Positions 44,778 to 54,678 of a stretch of DNA of 64,000 nucleotides are shown here, piece by piece. A program made the translations under genes and the position numbers. Every line of letters begins with the position of its first letter. The first letter of the stretch is position 1. Under the pieces are notes generated by a model. The model was given only the letters and a program-made list of their open reading frames with translations. It ran no database searches and had not been told where the DNA came from. The stretch comes from UBA12481 sp012523435 (GTDB taxonomy: Bacteria > Bacteroidota > Bacteroidia > Bacteroidales > UBA12481), in contig JAQUCP010000006.1 in assembly GCA_028686135.1 (NCBI GenBank), positions 62,001 to 126,000 of the forward strand, written 5' to 3'.

Positions 44778-45899
44778 ATGAAAACCAGAACTAAACTCTT
44801 ATTCGCATTAGGCTTCGTCGCCGCCCTTCTTGTAGGATACGTGATAGGTATCCTTGTTGATTACCCAACTCTGAACAATCAGGATCTGGCCGGAACGGTT
44901 GGCAAAGCCAAGAAGTTCCGTAAAACCGTGTTAACGGCTGAAGATGTCCGCCTCCGAACTGATTTGATGAAAGATACCGCTCAACTCCGGACCATAATTC
45001 AGAGTTTGACGTACTACTCCATGTTAACCGAAGAAACCAATAAAAACCTCAATATGGCTTTGATCGCGTTCCGGTCGAACGGCATGGGAGGCGATGAATC
45101 GCAAAAGAATCAGCTGGATCAGTTGTCTGACTTTGCGGAATTTTTGCACAATGGCAATGAAAGCCTCGGTGCCACACTGGCTATGCTCTCCAACCTATAT
45201 TTCGATGGTGACGCCGCGGAAACCCCGGATGTAGAAAAGAACCTGAGAGATTTCGGCAATTTTGTCACCGGACTGGATAATTGGGGAGAAGCGCTAAACC
45301 AGGGAGTTCTAAATCTCGATCAGTTTATGCTTGATCAGGGAAGTTTGCAGGAACAGATGGCTTCTGTAAAAGAGCTTAAATCAATTCGTGATAAATTGGT
45401 TATCAGCAGCTTACAACTTGCTGCAGTGGCCGATTCGAAACAAATGGTCAACTTGGTCCTGTCCCAGATCCTATCCAGGGATCAGCTCAACTTACTGCGG
45501 GGCCAAGATCAGCTCAATTTACTGCGGGGTCAGGAGAACCTCAGCATAATCATTGAAGGCACAGGTCAGCTTGATAATCTCCTCCGTTCCCAAACCGAGC
45601 TAGGAAGTGCGATTGCTTACGATGCTGATCTGCAGTTATTTTTACTCTTAGGCAAGGAGCAATTGCAAGCTGGGCCTCTGGGACAAGGCTTGAATAGCAT
45701 CATGATTATTTTCAACAACGAACAATTGAGCTTTCTTCTGCCCTCGATGAATTTAATAGAACTAACGGGGATAAGCACGTTAAATGCATTCATGAGCAGG
45801 CCAGAGTTGAACCTGGGGTTTTTTTCTCAGGAAAGCAATCTTAATCTGATTAATAACCTCCAGGGGATTAAAGCCATTAACGGCATCATTGGATTATAA
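44778..45899 (+). CDS. Membrane-anchored helical protein, function unknown
   Basis: 373 residues: one N-terminal membrane segment (LLFALGFVAALLVGYVIGIL) and a mainly helical, Leu/Asn/Gln-rich extracytoplasmic region. It contains a recent-looking internal tandem repeat, DQLNLLRGQ twice in a row, matching a 27-bp DNA repeat at 45480-45533, and further loose copies (DNLLRSQ, LGKEQL). I do not recognise the family. It sits between the PrsW gene and the second binding lipoprotein. Confidence 0.6.
   Translation: MKTRTKLLFALGFVAALLVGYVIGILVDYPTLNNQDLAGTVGKAKKFRKTVLTAEDVRLRTDLMKDTAQLRTIIQSLTYYSMLTEETNKNLNMALIAFRSNGMGGDESQKNQLDQLSDFAEFLHNGNESLGATLAMLSNLYFDGDAAETPDVEKNLRDFGNFVTGLDNWGEALNQGVLNLDQFMLDQGSLQEQMASVKELKSIRDKLVISSLQLAAVADSKQMVNLVLSQILSRDQLNLLRGQDQLNLLRGQENLSIIIEGTGQLDNLLRSQTELGSAIAYDADLQLFLLLGKEQLQAGPLGQGLNSIMIIFNNEQLSFLLPSMNLIELTGISTLNAFMSRPELNLGFFSQESNLNLINNLQGIKAINGIIGL
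45480..45533 (+). repeat. Two tandem 27-bp units inside the anchored helical protein gene
   Basis: Copies at 45480-45506 and 45507-45533 start GATCAGCTCAA and share GCGGGG; they differ at only a few positions. The unit is a multiple of three, so the protein gains nine residues in frame. Confidence 0.85.
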
Positions 45900-45913
45900 C
45901 CGAGGTTACCAAA

Positions 45914-47008
45914 ATGGATAACACCAATCAAAAGAGAGTCGGCCCGTTTCATTTCATTTCATTTCTTCTCATTTGTCTGCTGCTGTCCTGCACCAACTGC
46001 CGGCAGGAATCAAAACCTACCGACCAGGTAACTGATATTCCTGCCGGTGAATTGGGAAATCCATCCGCTCCGCTCACGAAAGTCAGAATCCTTCCGTATT
46101 GGGTCCCCACCGCCCAGTTTGCCGGGCTATATGTGGGGATCGAAAAGGGATTCTTCCGCAAACAGGGTATCGAGCTCGAAATTCTTCCGTTTATCCCAAG
46201 TACACCCATGGATGAGATGCTCCGGGAGCAGCAAACTGATTTTGCCATCCTCTGGTTAGTTAATGCTATCGAGATGAAAACCAAAGGGTTGGATATCGTT
46301 AATATTGCTCAGCTCTCCCATCGCTCATCTCTGATGCTGATCACCAAAAAGAGCAGCGGGATTGAAAAGCTGGAGGATATGAACGGAAAACGGGCCGGCA
46401 TCTGGGTGGGTTATGAGCGGCAGCCTCAGGCTCTGTTCCGGAAGTATAATCTGGATGTCGAAATGGTTCCAATCGGGAGTTCAAATAGTCTTTTTCTTCT
46501 CGATGCGGTAGATATTATCAACGCCAACTGGTTTGACGAGTACCATGCCATTCTCAATAACGGCATCAATGAAGATGAACTCAATCGCTTCTTTTTTGCT
46601 GATTATGGGCTAAACTTTCTGGAAGACGGGATCTACTGCCTCAGCAAAATGACCCGCGAAAATCCGGAATTGTGCAAAAAAATGGCCACCGCCATTATTG
46701 AAGGCTGGCAGTACGCCTTTGATCATCAAGATGAAGCAATCGAAATCATCGTCAATTATGCAAAATCAGTTAACCAGCCAGTCAACCGCCCCCACCAACG
46801 ATGGGCTCTGAGCCATTACCAATCACTGTACATCCCCGAAGGCCAAACCGAAATCAATACTCTTCTTCAACCAGAAGATTTTAACTCTGTTCGGGATATC
46901 ATGCTGGAAAACGGATGTATCGACCAGCCAATCTCTTACGAATCGTTCTTCTCACACTTTTCCACCCTAGGAAATATCCCAACTACTGTTGAGCCAAATC
47001 ATGAGTGA
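45914..47008 (+). CDS. NMT1/THI5-type substrate-binding lipoprotein, sensor partner
   Basis: 364 residues with lipobox LLLSC and an NMT1/THI5/SsuA-like binding fold: VRILPYWVPTAQFAGLYVGIEKGFF near the start, then LEILPFIPSTPMDEML and KKSSGIEKLEDMNGKRAGIW. This fold binds pyrimidines, sulfonates or similar ligands. No permease or ATPase of that type is nearby. Instead the gene overlaps the histidine kinase by 8 bp, so I infer that it passes ligand binding to the kinase. The fold is typical; the ligand is unknown. Confidence 0.85.
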   Translation: MDNTNQKRVGPFHFISFLLICLLLSCTNCRQESKPTDQVTDIPAGELGNPSAPLTKVRILPYWVPTAQFAGLYVGIEKGFFRKQGIELEILPFIPSTPMDEMLREQQTDFAILWLVNAIEMKTKGLDIVNIAQLSHRSSLMLITKKSSGIEKLEDMNGKRAGIWVGYERQPQALFRKYNLDVEMVPIGSSNSLFLLDAVDIINANWFDEYHAILNNGINEDELNRFFFADYGLNFLEDGIYCLSKMTRENPELCKKMATAIIEGWQYAFDHQDEAIEIIVNYAKSVNQPVNRPHQRWALSHYQSLYIPEGQTEINTLLQPEDFNSVRDIMLENGCIDQPISYESFFSHFSTLGNIPTTVEPNHE

Positions 47009-49643
47009 CCCATCTAAATTAAATCTACGTAAAAGCCTGGCAATTAAGATGATAGCTTACATTTTAGTGAGCATTATGGTAATTTTTAGCCTGGTTTTTA
47101 TCACCACTCAGCGCATCACCCAAAAAATCGTCACCGACAACCTCAAAAACAATGCCCGGTATATGACCACCGGCGCGGTGGAGCGTATTGAGAAAGTCCT
47201 CAGCTCCATCAAAAGGGTGCCCGATAACTTTGCCGAGCTGATCCGTGACAATGAATTAGCCGATGAGGATATCCAGGAGTTGGTGAAACTAATGGTCGAA
47301 AATAACGAGGATATCGAAGGGGCATGTTTTGCGTATGAACCTTATTATAAGAGCGATACGCAGAAATATTATTCAATGTACTATTACCGCAAGGAGGGGG
47401 AGATTGCTTTCCGGAACCTTGGTAATGACCTGTACAACTATTTCCTGATGGACTGGTACCAGGTGCCTAAAGAGCTCGGTAAAGCCATGTGGAGCGAGCC
47501 TTATTTCGATGATGGCGGTGCCGATATGGTCATCTCTACCTACTCTATCCCGATCTACCTACCACAAGATGGAGTCGAAACCTTCACTGGAATCCTGACC
47601 ATTGACCTATCGCTCGATTGGTTACAAGAGTATGTCAATCAGATGAAGATCTATGATACCGGGTATGGCTTTATGATCTCCAATTCGGGAACGATCATCA
47701 CCCACCCGATCACCAGCCTGATCCTGAACGAAACGGTCTTTACCATTGCTGATGAACAAGAATCACCCGCATTGAGGGAGATAGGCCGCCACATGATCCG
47801 CGGAGAAACCAGCTTTGCCGAGGTCGAGTACCATAATGTCCGCTCAGGCAGTCTCAGCTGGATCGCCTATGCCCCGATTTCCCTCAATGGATGGTCGCTC
47901 GGAATGGTTTTCCCAGTGAATGAATTCATGGCTGATGCCAATCAACTGAAGAAAACTGTCTTCGCTTTAGGAATTGGGGGCAGCCTTTTTATCATCTTGA
48001 TTATCATACTGATAGCCAGATCAATCACCAGTCCGCTCCGGAAATTAACCCGCGCAACCGAGAAATTTGCCGAAGGTGATTTCGAGGTTGCCTTACCGGT
48101 GATTCACTCAAAGGATGAGATCGGAAGGCTCAACACGGCTTTTCATGCGATGCAGACTACGTTGGCATCGACTATCAGCGACCTGAAGAATACCTCTGAG
48201 CAGTTAAAAGTTTCCAACGAGAAGCTGGAAGATTACAGTCATTCGCTGGAACAGATGGTTGATGAGCGAACGGCTGAGCTTAAGCAAAAGAACGAAGCCC
48301 TGGACGAAGCCTTTACGAACATCAAGACACTGAATGAGATCGGCAAAAAAATCACCTCCACGCTGGATATCGATTCGATTCAGGAGCTGGTGTACGAAAA
48401 TGTGAACTCCATGATGGATGCCAGCAGCTTTGCCATCATGATCTATAATAAGCCGGAGCAGAAGCTGGAGTGCAATCTGACGATCGAAAAAGGGGTTAAG
48501 CTACCACCATTCGAGATGCCGATGGCCGACAAGAACCGTTTCGCGGTCTGGTGTGTCGACAACGCCAGCCCGATATTCATGAATGATGTTGATACCGAAT
48601 ACAGCCGATATGTGGCCTACCGGGCTAAACCAAAAGCCGGTGAATCGGTCTCTTCGCTGATATACCTGCCGATGATGATCGAAGAACGTATCATTGGGGT
48701 ATTGTCGGCACAGAGTTTCCAAAAGAATGCGTACACTCAATTCCAGCTTGACATGCTGGAGAACCTCGCCAACTTTGTCGCCATTGCCTTGGATAATGCC
48801 ATGGCATACAAAACGATACAGAAAGCCAACGAAGAATTAAAGGCTGCCCAGGCCCAACTTATTCAGTCGGAGAAAATGGCCTCCCTGGGGCAGCTGACTG
48901 CCGGGATAGCCCATGAGATCAAAAACCCGCTCAACTTTGTCAATAATTTCTCGGAGCTCTCCGTGGAGCTGGCAACGGAAATCATTGAAGAGATCGATAA
49001 ATGGTCGGACCGCCTGGATGCACGCGATGCCGATTATGTCAAGGGGATGTTGCAGGATATCGAAAGCAACCTGAAAAAGATCAATGACCATGGCAAGCGA
49101 GCCGACAGCATCATCCGGAGCATGTTACTGCACTCCAGGGGGAAAGCTGGCGAGATGCAACCCACCGACCTCAACGCTCTCTTGGCGGAGTATGTCTCGA
49201 TTGGTTATCACGGCATCCGGGCAACGGATAACACGTTCAATATCAAGATTGAAGCCGATTATGATCCGGATCTGGGCAAAATCACCGTGGTTCCCCAGGA
49301 TATCGGTCGGGTGTTCCTTAACCTGATCAACAATGCTTGTTACGCCACCATCCAGAAGAAAAAAGAGCTGGGAGAATCCTACTTCCCCATCCTGAGTGTC
49401 AGTACCAAACGGGAAGAAAACCAGGTGGTGATTCGGGTACGGGATAATGGCAAGGGAATTCCGCAGGAGATCATCGACAAGATCTTTAACCCGTTCTTTA
49501 CCACCAAGCCGGCCGGATCAGGCACCGGATTAGGGCTATCCATTAGCTATGATATTATTGTTCAGGAACATGGCGGAGAGTTCATCGTCAATTCCCAAGA
49601 GAAAGAGTATGCGGAGTTCCAAATCACCCTCCCGATTAAATAA
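47001..49643 (+). CDS. Sensor histidine kinase (Cache-HAMP-GAF-HATPase)
   Basis: 880 residues from the ATG at 47001, which overlaps the binding protein stop. In order: membrane helix 1 (residues 12-33), a large periplasmic Cache domain (about 40-310), helix 2 (about 315-340), HAMP (SPLRKLTRATEKFAEGDFEV), a coiled coil, a GAF domain (about 445-600), then the dimerisation region with the phosphorylatable His in IAHEIKNPLNF near residue 637. The ATPase has the N box NLINNACYA, VRDNGKGIP and GTGLGLSIS. It should phosphorylate the receiver domain of the next gene's product, with input from the binding lipoprotein. Confidence 0.94.
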   Translation: MSDPSKLNLRKSLAIKMIAYILVSIMVIFSLVFITTQRITQKIVTDNLKNNARYMTTGAVERIEKVLSSIKRVPDNFAELIRDNELADEDIQELVKLMVENNEDIEGACFAYEPYYKSDTQKYYSMYYYRKEGEIAFRNLGNDLYNYFLMDWYQVPKELGKAMWSEPYFDDGGADMVISTYSIPIYLPQDGVETFTGILTIDLSLDWLQEYVNQMKIYDTGYGFMISNSGTIITHPITSLILNETVFTIADEQESPALREIGRHMIRGETSFAEVEYHNVRSGSLSWIAYAPISLNGWSLGMVFPVNEFMADANQLKKTVFALGIGGSLFIILIIILIARSITSPLRKLTRATEKFAEGDFEVALPVIHSKDEIGRLNTAFHAMQTTLASTISDLKNTSEQLKVSNEKLEDYSHSLEQMVDERTAELKQKNEALDEAFTNIKTLNEIGKKITSTLDIDSIQELVYENVNSMMDASSFAIMIYNKPEQKLECNLTIEKGVKLPPFEMPMADKNRFAVWCVDNASPIFMNDVDTEYSRYVAYRAKPKAGESVSSLIYLPMMIEERIIGVLSAQSFQKNAYTQFQLDMLENLANFVAIALDNAMAYKTIQKANEELKAAQAQLIQSEKMASLGQLTAGIAHEIKNPLNFVNNFSELSVELATEIIEEIDKWSDRLDARDADYVKGMLQDIESNLKKINDHGKRADSIIRSMLLHSRGKAGEMQPTDLNALLAEYVSIGYHGIRATDNTFNIKIEADYDPDLGKITVVPQDIGRVFLNLINNACYATIQKKKELGESYFPILSVSTKREENQVVIRVRDNGKGIPQEIIDKIFNPFFTTKPAGSGTGLGLSISYDIIVQEHGGEFIVNSQEKEYAEFQITLPIK

Positions 49644-49696
49644 GAAAATATTCCAAACCAGACCCGATGACAACCGGGCGACAAAACAGTACAACT

Positions 49697-50881
49697 ATGG
49701 ATGATAAGCTGAAATTCAACGTGAAGATCATGGTGGTGGATGATGAGGTGGACCTGGAGCCTCTCATATTGCAGAAGTTCAGGAGGCAAGTACGTGATGG
49801 GAAATATGACTTTGTCTTTGCCCACAATGGGTTGGAGGCCCTAACCAAGCTCATCGAGGAACCTGATATCCGCCTGGTCCTCTCCGACATCAACATGCCC
49901 GAGATGGATGGGTTGACGCTCCTGACCAAGCTCAAGGAGCTCAAAAACCCCTGGCTGAAAACGGTGATCGTTTCGGCTTATGGTGATATGGAGAACATCC
50001 GGACGGCGATGAACCGGGGAGCATTTGATTTCCTCACCAAGCCCATCAGTTTTGACGACCTGGAGATCACCATCAACAAGAGCCTGGAAGAGATTTCGAA
50101 CATCTGGCATCGCATGCAGGAGCATGATCAACTGATTAGTATTCAGCAAGATCTGCAAACTGCCCGGGAGATCCAGCTGGCTATATTACCTAAGACTTTT
50201 CCACCCTTCCCCGAACGGCATGAGTTTGACATTTATGCTTCCATGATTGCAGCCAAAGAGGTTGGGGGCGATTTCTTCGACTTCTTTATGATTGATAATG
50301 AGAGACTTGGATTTGTCATCGGTGACGTATCGGGCAAAGGTGTTCCGGCCGCCATCTTCATGGCTGTCAGCCGTACGCTGATCCGTGCCACCGGACTGAA
50401 GGGCATCTCCACCAAGGATTGCATGGGGTATGTGAACAAACTCCTCTGCAATGAAAGTGTCTCCTGTATGTTTGTTACCGTCTTTTACGGGATACTCAAC
50501 ACGCTGACCGGGGAGGTAGAGTATGTCAATGCCGGTCACAACCCACCGTACCGTTTGACGGGTGGGCAGGTCGAAAAGGTAGAGATGACCGGTGGAACTA
50601 TCCTGGGTTGCCTGGAGGATTTCAGTTATCAATCCAAAAGGCTTACCCTGAACCCCGGTGATATGCTCTTCCTTTACACCGATGGCATCAACGAAGCCTT
50701 TAATGCTTCCGATGAGCAGTTCGGGGATGACCGTCTGGAACAGTACCTGGCCGGAAGTTATGAGAAATCCCCTGAAGAAGCGGTTAAAGGTTGTATTGAT
50801 GCCGTAACCGACTTTGCTGGTGATGTAGCCCAATCAGATGACATGACCCTGCTGGCCATTCGGTACAACGGACGGCCCTAA
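49697..50881 (+). CDS. Response regulator with PP2C (RsbU/SpoIIE-like) phosphatase
   Basis: 394 residues from the ATG at 49697. Residues 1-130 are a receiver domain (VVDDEVDLE, phospho-acceptor Asp in LSDINMPEMDG near residue 63, Lys in FLTKPIS). A linking coiled coil follows, and then a PP2C-type Ser phosphatase at about 170-390 with VGGDFFDFF, FVIGDVSGKGVPAA and QSDDMTLLAIRY, the metal-binding Asp residues all present. Such proteins dephosphorylate STAS domains when the receiver is phosphorylated. STAS partners are encoded at 40147, 55101 and 55433. Confidence 0.94.
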   Translation: MDDKLKFNVKIMVVDDEVDLEPLILQKFRRQVRDGKYDFVFAHNGLEALTKLIEEPDIRLVLSDINMPEMDGLTLLTKLKELKNPWLKTVIVSAYGDMENIRTAMNRGAFDFLTKPISFDDLEITINKSLEEISNIWHRMQEHDQLISIQQDLQTAREIQLAILPKTFPPFPERHEFDIYASMIAAKEVGGDFFDFFMIDNERLGFVIGDVSGKGVPAAIFMAVSRTLIRATGLKGISTKDCMGYVNKLLCNESVSCMFVTVFYGILNTLTGEVEYVNAGHNPPYRLTGGQVEKVEMTGGTILGCLEDFSYQSKRLTLNPGDMLFLYTDGINEAFNASDEQFGDDRLEQYLAGSYEKSPEEAVKGCIDAVTDFAGDVAQSDDMTLLAIRYNGRP

Positions 50882-50908
50882 CTATCTGAATCCCAAAAGA
50901 CCTGTTGA

Positions 50909-53866
50909 ATGAATTTGTCTGAACTTTATCGACTCCGACCTCTGCTGCTGGCTACCATGCTGCTGATCCTCGGGCCGTGTACCCTGTTTGCCCAGCGAAA
51001 AATCAATCTGACCAAGTTTGAAACCCCCAGCGCCCGCCTGGTTTTTCTTGATCCGGGCACTTCCTACCTCGTTCCGCATACGGTAAGAGCATTCGAAAAC
51101 GCTCTGGCTTTCCACCAGCAGTTCTGGAACTATGATCCGTCGGAAAAAACCAATATCCTGTTTAATGACTTCACCGACGTTGGAAATGGCGGGACGATGG
51201 TCATCCCCTGGAACTACCTGAACATCGCCGTAGCTCCGTTCGATTATACCTATTCCGTGGTATTGCCCCTCGAACGAATGCAGTGGTTGATGAGCCATGA
51301 ACTGACACACCAGGTCATGTGCGACCAATCCTCGAAACGCGATCGCCTCTATCAGTCGCTCCTGGGAGGCAAGGTGATTCCAGACAACACAGATCCTTTA
51401 TCACTCATTTACAGTTATTTAACAACCCCTCGCTGGTATTCTCCCCGATGGTATCATGAAGGAATCGCCGTCTTCATGGAGACCTGGATGTCGGGGGGAC
51501 TCGGGCGCGTGATGGGGGGATATGATGAGATGGTGTTCAGGGCTTTGGTAAAAGATTCGGCCTATCTATACCATGTGATCGGGCTGGAGACGGAAGGAAC
51601 CACCATCGACTTTCAGGTAGGAGTAAACTCGTATCTGTATGGCACCCGGTTTGTCAGCTATCTGGCCTTGAAATACGGGTTAAATAAGCTGCAGGACTTT
51701 TTCTCCCGCACCGATTCCAGTCGCCGGTTTTATGCCGCACAGTTCCGGCAGGTGTACGGCAAGTCTATCGAAGAAGAGTGGGATGATTGGATCATCTGGG
51801 AACGGGAGTTCCAAGAGAAGAACCTCTCCAGGATCAGAGAGTACCCGGTGAGCACGTTTCGCCAAGTGACGCCCTCCACCTTAGGATCGGTTTCAAGACC
51901 CTACCTTGATTCACTAGGCAACCAGCTGATCGTGGCAGCCAATTACCCGGGTAAAATGGCCCATATTGCCTCCATTGATTTGCAGACCGGAAAATCAAAG
52001 AAGATAGCCCCGGTGATCAGTCCCGCCCTTTATTATGTCACTAGTCTGGCCTTTGATCCCGCCACCCGCACCCTGTTTGCCTCCACACATAACCAGGATT
52101 GGCGAGGGCTTCAATCCATCGACCTTGAAACCGGAAAGACAAAAGAGTTAATTCAGATCACCCGATGCGGCCATTTGGTGTTCGACCAGGCAGGGAAGTG
52201 CCTTTGGGGTGTCCAAAACCTCGCCGGTCGTACCAGCCTGGTTCGTTTTAAGCCCCCATACAAGGATTATCAGGTGATGGCCACCCTTCCCTATGGGCAG
52301 GACCTTTTTGATCTTGATATTTCACCCGATGGAAGTCTGATCTCGGCAACCCTGGGCGATGTCACCGGTCGGCAACAACTCGTTCTGATCCGGATGGATG
52401 ACCTACTAAAAAGCAAACTCAGCCTGGACACGCTGTATGAGTTTGAAGAGAATCCGGCTTCTCATTTTGTCTTCTCCCCAGATGGCAAACATCTATACGG
52501 AACATCTTATTACACAGGCGTTTCCAACATTTTCCGGATTTCGTTAGAAACTCGGCAAGCAGATATTATAAGCAATGCCGAGACTGGTTTCTTCAGGCCT
52601 TTACCGCTCTCTGCTGATTCGCTCCTGTGTTTCAATTACACTCATGAGGGAATGGTGCCCGGCATCATGGCGATTGAGGTGCGGGAGGATGTCAACGCCA
52701 TCGAGTTTCTCGGGCAGCAGGTTTACGAGCGGCATCCGCAGGTGGAGGAGTGGGCCTTGCCACCCCCGTCGACCGTTAATCTGGATTCCATCGGGGTAAC
52801 GGAAAAGACCTATCATCCGATGCGGGAACTTCGCTTGTCCGGAGCCTACCCCATCATCCAGGGATACAAACAATATTTGGCTGTTGGGTACCGACTGAAC
52901 TTTATGGATCCGATGGGGATTAACTCCCTGAACATCAAGCTGTCAGTTACGCCTTACGCTGATCTGCCGACTAAACAGGTTCCGCATCTCTCGGCCGAGT
53001 ACCGGTTCTGGGGGTGGACCTTCACAGGCAGTTACAATTATGCTGATTTTTTCGATTTATTTGGGCCAACTCGCTTCAGCAGAGCTGGATATTCATTTTC
53101 GGGGAAATACCACAAAGTATTTCGGAACTTTGCCCCAGGAAAGACGGAATTGTCTGTTCGCCTGGCGATGTATGGCGATCTGGAGACTTTGCCTGATTAT
53201 CAGAATGTCGCTTCTGATTTCCGGAACCTGTACACCGGGTATGTTCATTTTCACCGCAGCCGCCTGCGCCGCTCCCTGGGAGCTATCGAGCCGGAGCAAG
53301 GATATAATTGGAATGTTTATGCCTATACCAGTCTGGCCGAAAAAACATTCTACCCGCAACTCATTCATAACCTGGATCTTGGACTCCTATTACCCATTCG
53401 CCACACCTCCCTCTGGCTGAGAACCTCAGCAGGTCAATCCTTTGGTCCACCCGATAAAACCAACTCCCATTTCTATTTTGGAGGATTTGGGAACAACTAT
53501 CTCGACTATCGGGATATCAGGCAATATCGAGATATGGCGAGTTTTCCAGGCGCTGAGATTAACGAGCTCCAGGGATTGAATTATGCTAAACTGTGCGGCG
53601 AGCTCAATCTGCCCCCGGTACGGTTCCGTAAATTAGGGTTCAAAGGACTGTATGCCACCCATGCACAAGCCACGCTGTTTGGCATGGGGCTCTTTACCAA
53701 TATGGCCAATCAGTTACCGCAAAAAACTTACTATTCATCAGGCCTTCAGATAAATCTGGAAATCGTGTTATTTTCGCTGATGAAATCAACTTTCTCCTTC
53801 GGCTTTTCGAGGGCTTACAACCTGGAACAGCCTGGTAATCAATTTATGTTCTCGTTAAAACTCTGA
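50909..53866 (+). CDS. Secreted metallopeptidase-like protein with propeller and outer-membrane barrel
   Basis: 985 residues with a signal peptide (LLATMLLILGPCTLFAQ). Residues of about 40-300 hold a zinc peptidase-like region: HELTH near residue 130 is an HExxH motif, and WYHEGIAVFMETW near residue 183 offers the third Glu ligand. Residues of about 310-640 look like a TolB-type beta-propeller (repeated FSPDGKHLYGT and DISPDGSLISATLG). Residues of about 660-985 alternate as outer-membrane strands ending FMFSLKL. This makes a surface protease anchored by its own barrel. It sits inside the signalling cluster but has no recognised role in it. Confidence 0.75.
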   Translation: MNLSELYRLRPLLLATMLLILGPCTLFAQRKINLTKFETPSARLVFLDPGTSYLVPHTVRAFENALAFHQQFWNYDPSEKTNILFNDFTDVGNGGTMVIPWNYLNIAVAPFDYTYSVVLPLERMQWLMSHELTHQVMCDQSSKRDRLYQSLLGGKVIPDNTDPLSLIYSYLTTPRWYSPRWYHEGIAVFMETWMSGGLGRVMGGYDEMVFRALVKDSAYLYHVIGLETEGTTIDFQVGVNSYLYGTRFVSYLALKYGLNKLQDFFSRTDSSRRFYAAQFRQVYGKSIEEEWDDWIIWEREFQEKNLSRIREYPVSTFRQVTPSTLGSVSRPYLDSLGNQLIVAANYPGKMAHIASIDLQTGKSKKIAPVISPALYYVTSLAFDPATRTLFASTHNQDWRGLQSIDLETGKTKELIQITRCGHLVFDQAGKCLWGVQNLAGRTSLVRFKPPYKDYQVMATLPYGQDLFDLDISPDGSLISATLGDVTGRQQLVLIRMDDLLKSKLSLDTLYEFEENPASHFVFSPDGKHLYGTSYYTGVSNIFRISLETRQADIISNAETGFFRPLPLSADSLLCFNYTHEGMVPGIMAIEVREDVNAIEFLGQQVYERHPQVEEWALPPPSTVNLDSIGVTEKTYHPMRELRLSGAYPIIQGYKQYLAVGYRLNFMDPMGINSLNIKLSVTPYADLPTKQVPHLSAEYRFWGWTFTGSYNYADFFDLFGPTRFSRAGYSFSGKYHKVFRNFAPGKTELSVRLAMYGDLETLPDYQNVASDFRNLYTGYVHFHRSRLRRSLGAIEPEQGYNWNVYAYTSLAEKTFYPQLIHNLDLGLLLPIRHTSLWLRTSAGQSFGPPDKTNSHFYFGGFGNNYLDYRDIRQYRDMASFPGAEINELQGLNYAKLCGELNLPPVRFRKLGFKGLYATHAQATLFGMGLFTNMANQLPQKTYYSSGLQINLEIVLFSLMKSTFSFGFSRAYNLEQPGNQFMFSLKL

Positions 53867-53884
53867 TTCTGGGAGGCAATCTCT

Positions 53885-54670
53885 ATGAACACTCGCACCA
53901 TCTTTACCGGGATTTTTCTGTTAGGCGCTCTTTTATCGGCTCCTCTCACCCTCCGGGGCCAGGAATCGCGTAGTGCCATCACGGTTGATGGCAGCGTGGA
54001 TTTCGTGAGCCGGTATATCTGGCGGGGCCTAGAAATTGGCCAGGCACCCAGCATCCAGCCCAGCCTGTCGGTATCGCGTGGAGCCTTCACCTTGGGGAGC
54101 TGGGGAGCGTACAAAATGACAGGCCCGGGTGCTCAGGAAACTGATTTTTATCTCTCCGGTGAGTTTGGATTTATCACCGTAGCCCTGTGGGACTATTGGA
54201 GCTTTGAAGAGGGCCGGGAGTTCGACTTTTTTAAGTTTCGCGAGCCCTCCACGAGCCACCTGTTGGAGGTTCAGGTGATGGCCAGTGGCGGTGATCGCCT
54301 GCCCTTTAACCTTCTGGGAAGCTATTTCTTCTACGGAGCGGATCCCTCTAGAAGTATTTACCTCGAGCTCCAATTCAACCATCAGATGAGACAGACCAGC
54401 CTTCTCGCCTTTTGCGGAGGTCAGGTAAAAGGCACCTATTATGGTTCCAAGCCCGGCCTGGTGAACGTTGGGTGCCAGCTAGCACGGCCCATACGAATTA
54501 CAGAGTATTTCAGTCTGCCGCTGAACCTGAGCCTTATCGTTAATCCATTGATTGGCAGCACCTATCTGGTCGCTGGGGTCTCTTTCTCCTTCACTGGCAA
54601 CCAATCCGATAACCAGCTGTCGCCCCAATCCACCACCATGCTAAGAAACCGGCTTTTCGACCCTGAATAA
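53885..54670 (+). CDS. Porin-like outer-membrane protein (TorF-like)
   Basis: 261 residues with a signal peptide (FTGIFLLGALLSAPLTLRGQ). The mature start VDFVSRYIWRGLEIG is the common opening of TorF/MipA-like small barrels, and the rest alternates as strands (FGFITVALWDYWSFEEG). It could be a small outer-membrane channel. It lies 18 bp behind the peptidase-barrel gene and 8 bp before the anti-sigma kinase gene, so it shares their transcript. Confidence 0.6.
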   Translation: MNTRTIFTGIFLLGALLSAPLTLRGQESRSAITVDGSVDFVSRYIWRGLEIGQAPSIQPSLSVSRGAFTLGSWGAYKMTGPGAQETDFYLSGEFGFITVALWDYWSFEEGREFDFFKFREPSTSHLLEVQVMASGGDRLPFNLLGSYFFYGADPSRSIYLELQFNHQMRQTSLLAFCGGQVKGTYYGSKPGLVNVGCQLARPIRITEYFSLPLNLSLIVNPLIGSTYLVAGVSFSFTGNQSDNQLSPQSTTMLRNRLFDPE

Positions 54671-54678
54671 TCTGATCC

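Noticed and set aside
45480..45533. Short tandem repeat considered as a CRISPR-like array
   Set aside because: The two 27-bp copies are directly adjacent with no spacers and lie in frame within a coding region.
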